Shown: positions 34,957 through 43,485 of the stretch, one piece after another | Layout of the letters: each line of letters starts with the position of its first letter | Numbering within the stretch: position 1 is the first letter of the stretch | Assembly (NCBI RefSeq): GCF_024519315.1 | Contig: NZ_JANIIC010000004.1 | Span: 248,001-312,000 of the forward strand | Reading direction: 5' to 3' | DNA: 64,000 bases | Source: Streptomyces malaysiensis subsp. samsunensis | GTDB lineage: Bacteria; Actinomycetota; Actinomycetes; Streptomycetales; Streptomycetaceae | The notes under the pieces: model-generated | Seen by the model: the letters and a program-made list of their open reading frames with translations, nothing else | The model's database searches: none | Told to the model about the DNA's origin: nothing | Program-made: the position numbers and the translations under genes

Positions 34957-35155
34957 CACGGGAAAGGAAGGTAGCAGCCGCGTACGGCCGCGGCTCCTTC
35001 GGCCCTGTGCCGCCCCACCCCTCAGGGCCGACTTCCGGTCACATGATCACGGGACGGGCCCCAGGAGCGGGCAGCACCTCGGGCAGGGGGATCGGTTACC
35101 CACCCCCACCAGCCCGGACACATGCGAACAACCGGGTGGACACCATGGGGCCCGG

Positions 35156-35794
35156 TCATCCGAACACCGCGTCGTGGAACGCGATTTCCGCCTCCAGCAT
35201 GCCGGTGAACCAGCGGGTCAGCTGCTCCTGGGGGAGGGTGTCCGGCAGGGCGTCTACCTCCGCCGCGAGAGCCCGCACCCCGTCCCGGAACGCCTGGTCG
35301 GCGTGGAGCGCCACCCAGGCCCGTATCGCGCCGTCGGGGACGGCGCCGCGCTCGTGTGCCCGGGTGCACCAGGTGAGATAGAGGCTCTCCGCGGCGAACA
35401 GCATGGTCATGACCGCCGGGTAGCCGCCTTCCCGCGCCGCGTCGAGTGCGTACCGCGACAGCACCTCGGCCCGCCGGGCGGCGTCCGGCCGGGCGGGGAC
35501 GGGCCAGGCGGCGCGGGCGTCGCGGAAGTAGTCCGCCTGGGTGGTGGTCAGCGCGTGGACCGCACGGGCGTTGCGCTCCAGCGCCGTCCGGTCCGGGGCG
35601 CCCCATACGGCCAGTCCGTGCAGCCGGGTGGCCGTCTCCACGAACGCGGCCTCGATCTCCAGGTAGTCGGCGTAGTCGGTGTCGCTGATCGTGCCGGCCG
35701 TGACCTCGGTGACGAAGCGCATGCGCAGCGCCTGTTCCATGACCGGAGCGGCGGCCTTCAGGAGCCGCTCGGACCGGCTCAACGGGAGAGCCAT
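35156..35794 (-). CDS. TenA-family protein (TenA_E type)
   Basis: This 212-residue helical protein of the TenA/THI-4 family hydrolyses or salvages aminopyrimidine products of thiamine breakdown. The active-site region reads MLFAAESLYLTWCTRAHE, with Glu in place of the usual catalytic Cys of thiaminase II, which places it in the TenA_E branch. It overlaps the ThuA-like gene by 16 bases and is the last gene of the LacI-controlled operon. Its presence hints at a pyrimidine-containing substrate, but some TenA_E proteins act outside thiamine salvage. Confidence 0.85.
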   Translation of the reverse strand: MALPLSRSERLLKAAAPVMEQALRMRFVTEVTAGTISDTDYADYLEIEAAFVETATRLHGLAVWGAPDRTALERNARAVHALTTTQADYFRDARAAWPVPARPDAARRAEVLSRYALDAAREGGYPAVMTMLFAAESLYLTWCTRAHERGAVPDGAIRAWVALHADQAFRDGVRALAAEVDALPDTLPQEQLTRWFTGMLEAEIAFHDAVFG

Positions 35795-36525
35795 TCGACG
35801 AGGCCGCCGAAGACCCGGGCGTAGCCGTCCCACTGCTCGCAGAACGCCGCGGGCGCCCAGTGCGGGGAGCAGTCGGAGGTGAAGACGGCCGACCGCCCCG
35901 CGCCGTACTCGGCCACCGCCACCAGGGGGTCGCCGCCCAGGGTGGCCAGGACCTCGGTGCCCGGACGTGGCCGGACGCGGTTGTAGCCGAGCAGCGGCGG
36001 CCATTCGCCGGTCACCCCGCCGAGTGCGGGATGGCCGGTACCGATGGCCGACGGGCGGCCACCCGCGGGGAGTTCGACGCGGTCGTCCTCGGGCAGCAGC
36101 TCGACCGGCAGCACCTCGTGCAGCGCGGTGTTGCGGTAGGCGGCCTTGCCCTCGAAACCGGTGAAGGAGAGATAGCCGCCGACCATCAGCAGCCCGCCGC
36201 CGTCGCCGACCCATCCGCGCAGTGCGTCGATCCGGTCGGTCCCCGGCGTGCCCCGCTCGAACACCTCGGGGGAGAGCTGGAGGGAGTTCGCCCCGATGTC
36301 GGAGAGGATGACGACGTCGTAGCGGGCGAGCGCCTCGGCATCGCCCGGGAACTGCGCGGGTACCAGATGCGCGGGCAGGTGCGTGACCTCGTGCCCGCGG
36401 CCCTCCAGCGCCCGGCGCAACGGCTCGACGCCGGTCACATAGGCACTGGTGGTGAACGAGTCGACCCCCTTGATGTGTGTGGACTGGGAGATCCAGCTCT
36501 CACCGGCTATCAGGACGCGGCTCAC
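35779..36525 (-). CDS. ThuA/glutamine-amidotransferase-like protein of a sugar operon
   Basis: This 248-residue protein starts MSRVLIAGESWISQSTHIKG, then LPAHLVPAQFPGDAEALARYDVVILSDIGANSL and the glycine-rich GLLMVGGYLSFTGFEGKAAY. This is the class I amidotransferase-like (ThuA-related) fold often found in operons for sugar uptake. There is no classical Cys-His-Glu triad in the expected strand context, so amidotransfer is unlikely. The GTG start has GAAGGAG upstream. Function unknown. Confidence 0.78.
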   Translation of the reverse strand: MSRVLIAGESWISQSTHIKGVDSFTTSAYVTGVEPLRRALEGRGHEVTHLPAHLVPAQFPGDAEALARYDVVILSDIGANSLQLSPEVFERGTPGTDRIDALRGWVGDGGGLLMVGGYLSFTGFEGKAAYRNTALHEVLPVELLPEDDRVELPAGGRPSAIGTGHPALGGVTGEWPPLLGYNRVRPRPGTEVLATLGGDPLVAVAEYGAGRSAVFTSDCSPHWAPAAFCEQWDGYARVFGGLVEWLSR

Positions 36526-36580
36526 AGGGTGCTCCTTCGTGACGGGGATGGGGTGGAACGCCGGGACGGTGGTCAGGGCG

Positions 36581-37636
36581 TCAGGGCGCGGCGGCGTGCT
36601 CGAACAGCCGGGCCGGGTTGGTGTGCAGCAGGCCCTCGGCGGTCCGCCGGGGCACGCCGTGCTCGACGAGCCGGGCGAGGAACAGCTCCGGCACATAGCG
36701 GAAGCCGTTGCCGCCGTAGGCGGTGAGCATGCTCTTGAGGAACACGTCGTGGCTGAGCAGCAGCCGGTCGCCGTGTCCGCGGGCGATGAGCCCGGCGATC
36801 GCGTACGCGGTTTCGTGGGGTGCCGGGGACTGCCCCTCGCCCGGGTAGCGGAACGGCATGCCGATCATGTCGAATTCGAGCCAGACGCCACGCTCGGCCA
36901 CCGACCGCTGATAGTCCGGGTCGGCGTGCGAGGGGTCCATATGGCACAGCACCACGGCGGCCGGCGCCACCCCGTACTCACCCAGCACCAGGTCGAGAAC
37001 CTCATGGGCGCGGCGCTGCCAGCCGGGCAGATGGACGTAGAGCGGGACACCGGTCTCGCGCTGGGTGCGCGCGGCGGCGCGCAGCGCGGTGTGCTCGCCC
37101 TCGGTGAACCGCGGGGAGACCCCGATCTCGCCGATGACGCCCGGCCGGATCCCGGTGCCGTCGGCGCCCTCGGCGAACTCGGCCAGCAACGCGGCGGCGA
37201 GGCCGCGCTCGTCCGCCGGGGACAGCGGCCGGGGGTGGTAGGGCTCCAGGTACCAGCCGCTGCCCATGACCACACGTACGCCGCTGTCCTCGGAGAACGC
37301 GCGCAGCGCCGCCGGGTCCCGGCCCAGCCCGCCCGGGGTGACATCGACGATCGTGCCGCCCCCGGCGGCCGCGAACGCACGCAGGTCGGCCAGCACCCCT
37401 TCGGTGTCGTCGAGCACACAGTGGTCGAGGCAGGCGTAGGGCTGTTCGCGCAGCAGCCAGGCCAGTTCGGGTGTGGTGCGGGCATCGCGCAGATGACCGA
37501 GCCGGGGGTCGGCCGGGGTGGTGACGGCCTTGCGGACGTCGTTGCGCAGATGCTCATGGGTGAGGGTGAGGCCGAGCCCGGTGCTGGGCACGGGCCCGGT
37601 CACCGTGGTCACGGTGCGGGGGGCGGGGCCGCTCAT
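36581..37636 (-). CDS. Phosphotriesterase-family metallohydrolase
   Basis: This 351-residue TIM-barrel hydrolase has the metal motif LTLTHEHLRND at the N-terminus, the bridging acidic residue in VIGEIGVSPRF, His residues in PLYVHLPGWQRRAHE and VVLCHMDPSH, and the final Asp in LLLSHDVFLKS. Apart from organophosphate hydrolases, the family includes lactonases and the functionally obscure Php group, which fits its association here with BtpA and a kinase. The ATG overlaps the permease stop (ATGA). It probably cleaves a lactone or ester intermediate. Confidence 0.88.
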   Translation of the reverse strand: MSGPAPRTVTTVTGPVPSTGLGLTLTHEHLRNDVRKAVTTPADPRLGHLRDARTTPELAWLLREQPYACLDHCVLDDTEGVLADLRAFAAAGGGTIVDVTPGGLGRDPAALRAFSEDSGVRVVMGSGWYLEPYHPRPLSPADERGLAAALLAEFAEGADGTGIRPGVIGEIGVSPRFTEGEHTALRAAARTQRETGVPLYVHLPGWQRRAHEVLDLVLGEYGVAPAAVVLCHMDPSHADPDYQRSVAERGVWLEFDMIGMPFRYPGEGQSPAPHETAYAIAGLIARGHGDRLLLSHDVFLKSMLTAYGGNGFRYVPELFLARLVEHGVPRRTAEGLLHTNPARLFEHAAAP

Positions 37637-38655
37637 GAGCGACCCGTCAGATGGGCGAACACATCGGCCATCGCCCGCCCGCGCAGGTTGATCCAGATCG
37701 CGGCGAGCAGCACCAGCCCGGTGACGATGGGGGTGAGGAACGGGCTCACCCCGAGCAGGTTGAGACCGTTGGCGATGACTCCGGTGATGAGGGCGCCGAT
37801 GACGGTGCCGAGCACGGTGCCGCGGCCGCCGAACAGATTGGTGCCGCCGAGCACGACCGCGGCGATCACGGTGAGTTCGAAGCCCTGTCCTGAGTTGGCG
37901 GAGCCGGACCCCAGCCTGGCCGCGGTGAGCAGTCCGGCGATACCGGCGGCCACCCCGGTCATCATCAGGGTGATCATCTTGACCCGGGCGGTGTTCACCC
38001 CGGCCCGCCGCACGGACTCCTCCTGGGCGCCGATGCCGTTGACGTAGGAGCCGAACGGCAGCTTCGACAGCAGGACCGCTCCGACGGCGACCGTGGCCAG
38101 GGCGATCCAGGCCAGCGCGGACAGCCCGAGGAAGGAGGCGTCGCCCAGCTTGGCGACGAAGAGCCGGGCGTCGATGGGGACGGAGAACCCCTTGGTCCAC
38201 AGCTGTGCCAGACCGCGGACGACCGACATGGTGGCGAGGGTGACGATGAACGGGGGAATCTTCTGATACGCCGACAGCCATCCGTTGACGGCGCCCCAGA
38301 AGAGCCCGGCGAGCAGCGCCACGATGATCACCAGGGAGGAGTCCCAGCCGGCCTGGAGCATCTCGGCGGTACAGGTGGCGGTGAACGCGAGGATCGATCC
38401 CACGGACAGATCGATCTGGCCGGTGCTGATCACGAAGGTCATGGCGACCGCCACGATCAGCGTGATCGCCACCTGGGTGGCCAGGTTGGCCAGATTGGTG
38501 AAGGTCAGGAAGTTGGGGGCGGCGATACCGAAGCCGAGGAAGAGCGCGACGCCCACGCCGAGCATGGCCAGGGTGGCCTTGTTGGCGCGCTGCCAGCGGC
38601 CCGGAGGCCGGCCCAGTACGGCGGTGGGGCGCATCGCGGTGTCGGCGCTCATCAT
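37633..38655 (-). CDS. ABC transporter permease, ribose/sugar type (RbsC-like)
   Basis: This 340-residue integral membrane protein has about 8-10 helices and the family landmarks AMTFVISTGQIDLSVGSILAF and GFELTVIAAVVLGGTNLFGGRGTVLGT. It forms the channel of a CUT2-type importer with the next two genes. The start ATG overlaps the ATPase stop (TGATG); a second ATG follows immediately. Confidence 0.93.
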   Translation of the reverse strand: MMSADTAMRPTAVLGRPPGRWQRANKATLAMLGVGVALFLGFGIAAPNFLTFTNLANLATQVAITLIVAVAMTFVISTGQIDLSVGSILAFTATCTAEMLQAGWDSSLVIIVALLAGLFWGAVNGWLSAYQKIPPFIVTLATMSVVRGLAQLWTKGFSVPIDARLFVAKLGDASFLGLSALAWIALATVAVGAVLLSKLPFGSYVNGIGAQEESVRRAGVNTARVKMITLMMTGVAAGIAGLLTAARLGSGSANSGQGFELTVIAAVVLGGTNLFGGRGTVLGTVIGALITGVIANGLNLLGVSPFLTPIVTGLVLLAAIWINLRGRAMADVFAHLTGRS

Positions 38656-39419
38656 CAGGCCACCTCCTCGGTGTCGGGCCCGTTCGTGGCGCCGGATCGG
38701 GTGATCATGGCGACGAGCCGTTCGATGTCGAGATCGGAGATCGGGGCGTCCTCGACGCTGCGTCCCTCGTACATCACGGTGATCCGGTCGCAGACCTCGA
38801 ACAGGTCCTGTAGCCGGTGGGTGATCAGGATGACGCCGACGCCCTGGGCGGCGACGTCGCGGATCATCTTCAGCACCTGCCGGACCTCGGCGACGGCGAG
38901 CGCGGCGGTGGGTTCGTCCAGGATCAGCACGCGCGGACGGAAGGACACCGCACGGGCGATCGCCACGGCCTGCCGCTGCCCTCCGGACAGCTCGCCGATC
39001 TCCTGGTACGTGGATTTCACCCGGACGTGCAGTTCGGAGAGGGTTTCCGCCGCTCGGGCGTGCATCGTGGCGCGGTCGATCAAGGGGCCTCTGCGCGGTT
39101 CACGGCCGAGGAACAGATTGCTGGCCACATCGAGGGTGTCGCACAGGGCGAGGTCCTGGTAGACGATGCCGACCCGTTCGCGGCGGGCGTCGGCGGGACT
39201 GGTGAAGCGGACGTCCCGGCCGTCGATGGAGATCTGCCCGCCGTCGTGCTGGACCGCACCGGCCAGGACCTTCATCAGGGTCGACTTCCCGGCGCCGTTG
39301 TCGCCGACCAGGCCGAGCACCTCGCCAGGGGCCAGGGTCAGGTCGACACCGCGCAGCGAGCGGACGGCGCCGAACGATTTGGTGATTCCTCGCAGGGAGA
39401 CCAGCGCGTTCTCGCCCAT
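38655..39419 (-). CDS. Sugar-type ABC transporter ATPase, single domain
   Basis: This 254-residue ATPase has Walker A GDNGAGKST, Q-loop VYQDLALCDTLDVASNLFLG, signature LSGGQRQAVAIAR, Walker B VLILDEPTAALA and switch His in LITHRLQD. Most RbsA proteins carry two ATPase halves. This one has a single domain, as in the frcA-like group. It overlaps the stop of the binding-protein gene (TGATG). It energises import of the operon's substrate. Confidence 0.92.
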   Translation of the reverse strand: MGENALVSLRGITKSFGAVRSLRGVDLTLAPGEVLGLVGDNGAGKSTLMKVLAGAVQHDGGQISIDGRDVRFTSPADARRERVGIVYQDLALCDTLDVASNLFLGREPRRGPLIDRATMHARAAETLSELHVRVKSTYQEIGELSGGQRQAVAIARAVSFRPRVLILDEPTAALAVAEVRQVLKMIRDVAAQGVGVILITHRLQDLFEVCDRITVMYEGRSVEDAPISDLDIERLVAMITRSGATNGPDTEEVA

Positions 39420-40429
39420 CACTTCTCCAGGTAGTAGAGGTAGTTCTTGACGTTGTCCGGGGTCACCAGCTGGGTGGGAACGGGCACTTGGCGGCGGGCG
39501 GTGCGGCCGCAGGCCAGGTCGATCGCGGAATTCATGGCCTCGTAGCCGAACCGGAAGGTGTTCTGCTGGAGCACACCGGTGATCCAGCCGGCCCGCAGCC
39601 CGTCCACGGCCTGGCTGGACAGGTCCCATCCGACGACCTTGAGGTCCTTGGTGCGGTGCTGGCTGACCACGGCGGCGGCCAGGCCGATCAGGGCGGGCTC
39701 GCCGGTGGCGTAGGCGTACTTCAGGCCGGGGTCGCGGGTGAGCAGGTTCTCGGCGGCGGTCTGGGCGTTCTCCTGGATGTTGCGGCCGTCGACCACGTTC
39801 TGGATCTTCATGCCCTTGGCGGTGACGGTGTCGGTGAATCCTTTCTGCCGCTCGTTCTGGATGGTGCTGTTGAGCGCGCCGACGACGCCGATCCCACCGC
39901 GGTTGCCGGCGGTCTTCAGCAGGGCCTCGCCGATCCGCCGGCCGCCTTCCGCGTTGCCGACGCCGACCTGGGTGGAGACCGCGGGGTCGTCGATGGTGGC
40001 GTCCACGGCGACGACCGGTACGCCCGCCGCCTTGGCCCGGCGGATGGCGGGCTTGATGCCCTCGGTGTCGACCGCGTCCACGATGATGGCGTCGTAGTGG
40101 TTGGCCACCAGGTCGTCGATGGCGTTGGCCTGGGTGGCGGAGTCGTCGTTGCCGTTGACGATCTGGGTTTTGACCCCGGCCTTGCGGGCCACGGTCCGGG
40201 CGCCGGTGTTGATCTGGTTGAAGAACAGCGCCTGGAGGTTGATGGGCACGATACCGATCTTCGGAGCGTGGCCGCGGACGGTACAGGAGCGGGCGACCTC
40301 CGCGGGCGGCGGCGGGCCCTGTTCGGTGGTCTTCTTCTCGGCCGCCATCTCGCGGCGGGCCTGGGTGTCGCAGCCGACGGTCGTCAGCAGCAGGCCCAGC
40401 GCGACCACGGCCGTCACTTTCTGGCGCAT
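39419..40429 (-). CDS. Sugar-type ABC substrate-binding lipoprotein (RbsB-like)
   Basis: This 336-residue lipoprotein has a lipobox ending TTVGCDT. The mature part begins with PKIGIVPINLQALFFNQINTG and has VDAVDTEGIKPAIRRAKAAG and VVAVDATIDDP, the hallmarks of the ribose/LacI-like periplasmic-binding fold. CUT2 binding proteins take pentoses, autoinducer-2, nucleosides or sugar derivatives. It lies 14 bp downstream of the kinase gene. Specificity cannot be read from the sequence. Confidence 0.9.
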   Translation of the reverse strand: MRQKVTAVVALGLLLTTVGCDTQARREMAAEKKTTEQGPPPPAEVARSCTVRGHAPKIGIVPINLQALFFNQINTGARTVARKAGVKTQIVNGNDDSATQANAIDDLVANHYDAIIVDAVDTEGIKPAIRRAKAAGVPVVAVDATIDDPAVSTQVGVGNAEGGRRIGEALLKTAGNRGGIGVVGALNSTIQNERQKGFTDTVTAKGMKIQNVVDGRNIQENAQTAAENLLTRDPGLKYAYATGEPALIGLAAAVVSQHRTKDLKVVGWDLSSQAVDGLRAGWITGVLQQNTFRFGYEAMNSAIDLACGRTARRQVPVPTQLVTPDNVKNYLYYLEK

Positions 40430-40443
40430 CTGCTCTCCTTGTC

Positions 40444-41382
40444 CTACGGGGTACGGGTCGGCTCCGGGATTTCCGGGGTGGGGTGGGCCGCGAGCCAGGA
40501 TTCGACGGCCCGCCGGTCGGGCAGCCCGTCACGGGCGCCGGGGCGGGTACAGGACAGACCGGCGGCGACGGCGGCGAAGCGCGCCGCCTCCAGCGGGGAC
40601 CGGCCCCGGTCCAGTTCGGCACAGTATGCGCCGGTGAAGCAGTCTCCGGCCCCGGTGGCGTCGACCGCGTCCACCTCGATCGCCGGACCGTCGTGGCGTT
40701 CTCCGGCCGGGGTCAGCAGGGTCCAGCCGCGGGAACCGTCGGTCACGACCAGATGGACGTCATGGCCGGCGGCGGCCCGTGCCAGGGCCGGTTCTCCGCC
40801 CAGCAGCGCGACGGCCAGCGGCCGGCCGACGACGGCGTGATCGGCCGCGGACAGCGCGGTGCGCATCGCCTCCGCCCGGTCGCAGCCGTCGAGGTCCACG
40901 ATCAGGCCCGGTCCGGGTGTCCCGGGCGGGGCGTCGGCGGCGGCCCCGGCCAGCGCGGCGGCGGCCTCGGGGAAGCGGTAGCCGTCGAGGTAGAGCCAGT
41001 CCGCCCCGGCCTCGCGCGCGGCCCGTACCGTACGGGTGATGTGCCGGGCGTCCAACTCGTCGTCCTGGCTGATGACGGCACGTTCGCCGTCCGGGGTGAG
41101 CAGTACGACGGCGGTGGTGAGGGTGCCGGTGCGGGCGGTCCAGTCGGTGCGGACCCCGTCGGCGGCGAGTGCGGCGAGGAACGCCGTGCTCCCCGGATCC
41201 GGTCCGACCACACCGGCGAACCAGGCGTCGGCCCCGGTCCTGGCCGCGGCCGCCGAGGCGTTGGCGGCCATCCCGCCGTGGCCGTGGCGGATGGCGGTCG
41301 CCTGCACGCGGTCACCGGGAGCGGGCAGCGCGGGCACACCGACGGTCAGGTCGATGTTGGCGTACCCGCAGAAGACGATCAC
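40444..41382 (-). CDS. PfkB-family carbohydrate/nucleoside kinase
   Basis: This 312-residue ribokinase-like kinase has the N-terminal VIVFCGYANIDLTVGVPALP, the glycine-rich GHGGMAANASAAAARTGA (PfkB signature 1) and the C-terminal anion-hole motif DAVDATGAGDCFTGAY, whose Asp is the catalytic base. It phosphorylates a sugar, nucleoside or related alcohol after uptake. The GTG overlaps the BtpA stop (GTGA), so BtpA and the kinase are made together. Confidence 0.92.
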   Translation of the reverse strand: MIVFCGYANIDLTVGVPALPAPGDRVQATAIRHGHGGMAANASAAAARTGADAWFAGVVGPDPGSTAFLAALAADGVRTDWTARTGTLTTAVVLLTPDGERAVISQDDELDARHITRTVRAAREAGADWLYLDGYRFPEAAAALAGAAADAPPGTPGPGLIVDLDGCDRAEAMRTALSAADHAVVGRPLAVALLGGEPALARAAAGHDVHLVVTDGSRGWTLLTPAGERHDGPAIEVDAVDATGAGDCFTGAYCAELDRGRSPLEAARFAAVAAGLSCTRPGARDGLPDRRAVESWLAAHPTPEIPEPTRTP

Positions 41383-42263
41383 GGGAGCACCACTCCGGCC
41401 TTGGCCGCCGCGGCGGTCAGCTCGCGGACCTTGGCCCGGTCGACCCGGCCCCACCAGCGGCCGTTGTCCTTCACCGAGGACGCGACGATCACCCCGTCGC
41501 AGGCGGGCAGCAGGCCGCCGATGTTGCCCGCGGTGATACCGGAGCCGATCACCACCGGCAGGGTGGTGTGGGCGGAGATGCCCTCGACCTCCTCCAGCGA
41601 GGCGGCGTCCCCGGTCCGGGAGCCGGTGGCGATCAGCACATCGGCGCCGAAGAACTCGGCGTCCTCGGTCTGCTCGGCCAGGGTGCGGTCGGCGACGATG
41701 GCGTGCGAACCGTGCTTGACGTGCACATCGGCGAAGACCTTGACCGGGCCGGCGCCGATCCGGCTGCGATAGCGGCTGGCGTGTGCGGACTGGCCCTCGA
41801 TGATGCCCTCGTTGGCGACATAGGCATTGGCCCACTGGTTGACCCGGACGAATCCGCCGCCGCCGGACCAGGCGGAGGCGATGGAGCACTCGGCGGCGTT
41901 GGACAGCACGCTGACTCCCAGCCTGCCGCCGGCCCCCTCCAGCACGGTGTGCCGCACCCGGTCGGTCACCACGGCCATCGCCGCCGATGTCTCATAACCG
42001 TGTTCGCCCGGCTTGAGGAACGGGATGTCCCAGTGGTTCTCCACGATCAGCCCGTGGCAGCCGCCCTCCAGATAGGCCCGCGCCTCCTCGACCGCGAAGG
42101 CGCAGATCTCGTCCAGCGGGGAGCCCTCGTAATGCGGGCTGCCGGGCAGCGGCGGCAGGTGCACCACGCCGATGACGACCTTCGGGGCGCCGAACAGCTC
42201 CTTGATCGCGTTCGGCCGGGGTGGGAACACCCCGAGGTCGCTCGTCTTCGCGGATGTCGTCAT
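41379..42263 (-). CDS. BtpA/SgcQ-family protein
   Basis: This 294-residue TIM-barrel-like BtpA-family protein reads FGAPKVVIGVVHLPPLPGSP, then YLEGGCHGLIVENHWD, IGAGPVKVFADVHVKHGSH and LPVVIGSGITAGNIGGLLPACDG. The family is named after a photosystem I biogenesis factor, but in bacterial sugar operons it is thought to be an enzyme acting on a phosphorylated substrate. The ATG at 42263 is preceded by GAGGTGG and a LacI operator, making it the first gene of the operon. Confidence 0.87.
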   Translation of the reverse strand: MTTSAKTSDLGVFPPRPNAIKELFGAPKVVIGVVHLPPLPGSPHYEGSPLDEICAFAVEEARAYLEGGCHGLIVENHWDIPFLKPGEHGYETSAAMAVVTDRVRHTVLEGAGGRLGVSVLSNAAECSIASAWSGGGGFVRVNQWANAYVANEGIIEGQSAHASRYRSRIGAGPVKVFADVHVKHGSHAIVADRTLAEQTEDAEFFGADVLIATGSRTGDAASLEEVEGISAHTTLPVVIGSGITAGNIGGLLPACDGVIVASSVKDNGRWWGRVDRAKVRELTAAAAKAGVVLP

Positions 42264-42276
42264 CACGCCACCTCAA

Positions 42277-42290
42277 TGCAATCGATTACA
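42277..42290. promoter_or_regulatory. LacI operator upstream of the BtpA operon
   Basis: TGCAATCGATTACA is a near-palindrome around a central ATCGAT, 14 bp upstream of the btpA-like ATG. It is the reverse complement of the site at 42411, so each divergent start carries one copy. Confidence 0.7.
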
Positions 42291-42410
42291 GCTGAGTTGC
42301 GGAGGACCGTAGGCAGGGGTCAGGTGTCGTGTCAAGGCTCTATGCTGATTCAACGCGCCAGGTCACATTGGCGTTGGAACCATGTGACGGACATGTTTCC
42401 CGGCAGGAAG

Positions 42411-42424
42411 GTAATCGATTGCAA
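42411..42424. promoter_or_regulatory. LacI operator overlapping the lacI start codon
   Basis: GTAATCGATTGCAA contains the same ATCGAT-centred element as the 42277 site in reverse and includes the TTG start codon of the regulator gene. Binding here should block its own translation and transcription, an autoregulatory arrangement. Confidence 0.7.
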
Positions 42425-43453
42425 CGGGTTACGATCGCTCAGGTCGCCGAGCGGGCCGGTGTCTCCACCGCCACCGTGTCACGGGTGCTCTCCCGCCGGG
42501 GCCAGGTCTCGGCCGCGGTCGAACGCAAGGTCCGCCGCGCCGCCGACGACCTGGGCTACCAGGTCAATGTCATCGCCAGGGCACTGCGCAACAGTCGTAC
42601 CGACACCGTGGGCATGGTCGTGCCCAGCATCACCAACCCGTTCTTCACCTCCCTGGTGGAGAGCGTGGAACACGCCCTGGGGAAGGAGGGCAAGGAGCTG
42701 TTCCTGTGCGACGCGCGCTCCGATCCGCAGATCGAGGCGCGCCGGCTGGCCTCGCTCGCCGCGCGCAACGTCGACGGCATCATCGTCAGCCCGAGCCACG
42801 GCGTCGACAGCCGGCCCGCCGTGCAGCAGACCGCGGACCGGCTGCCGCTCGTCCAGCTCGACCGATTCGTCGACGGCACCACCACCGACTGGGTGGGGGT
42901 CGACGACGTCGCCGCGATGCGGCAGGTCGTGGACCACCTCCACGACGGTGGGGCGCGGTCGGCGGCCTTCATCGGCTCGCTGATGACCCACTCCTCCACG
43001 GAGCAGCGGTTCGCCGGGTTCCGGCGGCGCGCCGAGGAGCTGAACATCGAGGTGAAGCCGGACCAGGTGCTGCTCGGGGACTACAGCGTGGAGTGGGGCG
43101 AGGCCGCCGTGGCCCGGCTGATCGCGGAGGGCGGCCTTCCGGACGCCCTCGTATGCGCCGACGACCTGATCGCGCTCGGGGTCACCCGCGCCTGCCGGGC
43201 CCACGGCTTCGCGGTGCCCCGGCAGGTGCAGGTGACCGGCTATGACGACATCGAGTTCTCCCGGCTGACCGAACCGGCCCTGACCACGGTCCATCAGCCC
43301 CGCGACCGGATCGCCGCGGAGGCGGTACGGCTGCTGGCCGCGGCGGGGGCCAAGGACGCCGAGCGCGGCCCGCACGCGCACATCTCACTCGTGCCGACCC
43401 TGGTGGTGCGCGACAGCACCCGGGCCGCGCAAGCGCCCCCGGACCGCATATGA
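42419..43453 (+). CDS. LacI-family regulator (TTG start)
   Basis: This 344-residue LacI/GalR-type repressor has the N-terminal helix-turn-helix RVTIAQVAERAGVSTATVSRVLSRR and the minor-groove hinge VIARALRNSRTDTVG. The periplasmic-binding-like effector domain runs from VGMVVPSITNPFFTSLVESV to the C-terminus (VQVTGYDDIEFSRL). The start is TTG at 42419: GGAAGG lies at the right distance, and the helix-turn-helix would otherwise be preceded by an out-of-place extension. It is divergent from the BtpA operon with an operator at each end of the gap. Confidence 0.92.
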   Translation: MQRVTIAQVAERAGVSTATVSRVLSRRGQVSAAVERKVRRAADDLGYQVNVIARALRNSRTDTVGMVVPSITNPFFTSLVESVEHALGKEGKELFLCDARSDPQIEARRLASLAARNVDGIIVSPSHGVDSRPAVQQTADRLPLVQLDRFVDGTTTDWVGVDDVAAMRQVVDHLHDGGARSAAFIGSLMTHSSTEQRFAGFRRRAEELNIEVKPDQVLLGDYSVEWGEAAVARLIAEGGLPDALVCADDLIALGVTRACRAHGFAVPRQVQVTGYDDIEFSRLTEPALTTVHQPRDRIAAEAVRLLAAAGAKDAERGPHAHISLVPTLVVRDSTRAAQAPPDRI

Positions 43454-43485
43454 CGGCGGCTCACCACAACTCCAGGAGGACCCCG

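Noticed and set aside
35156..42263. A thiamine (TPP) riboswitch associated with tenA
   Set aside because: The genes are tightly packed with no leader long enough, and the only long gap has LacI operators instead.
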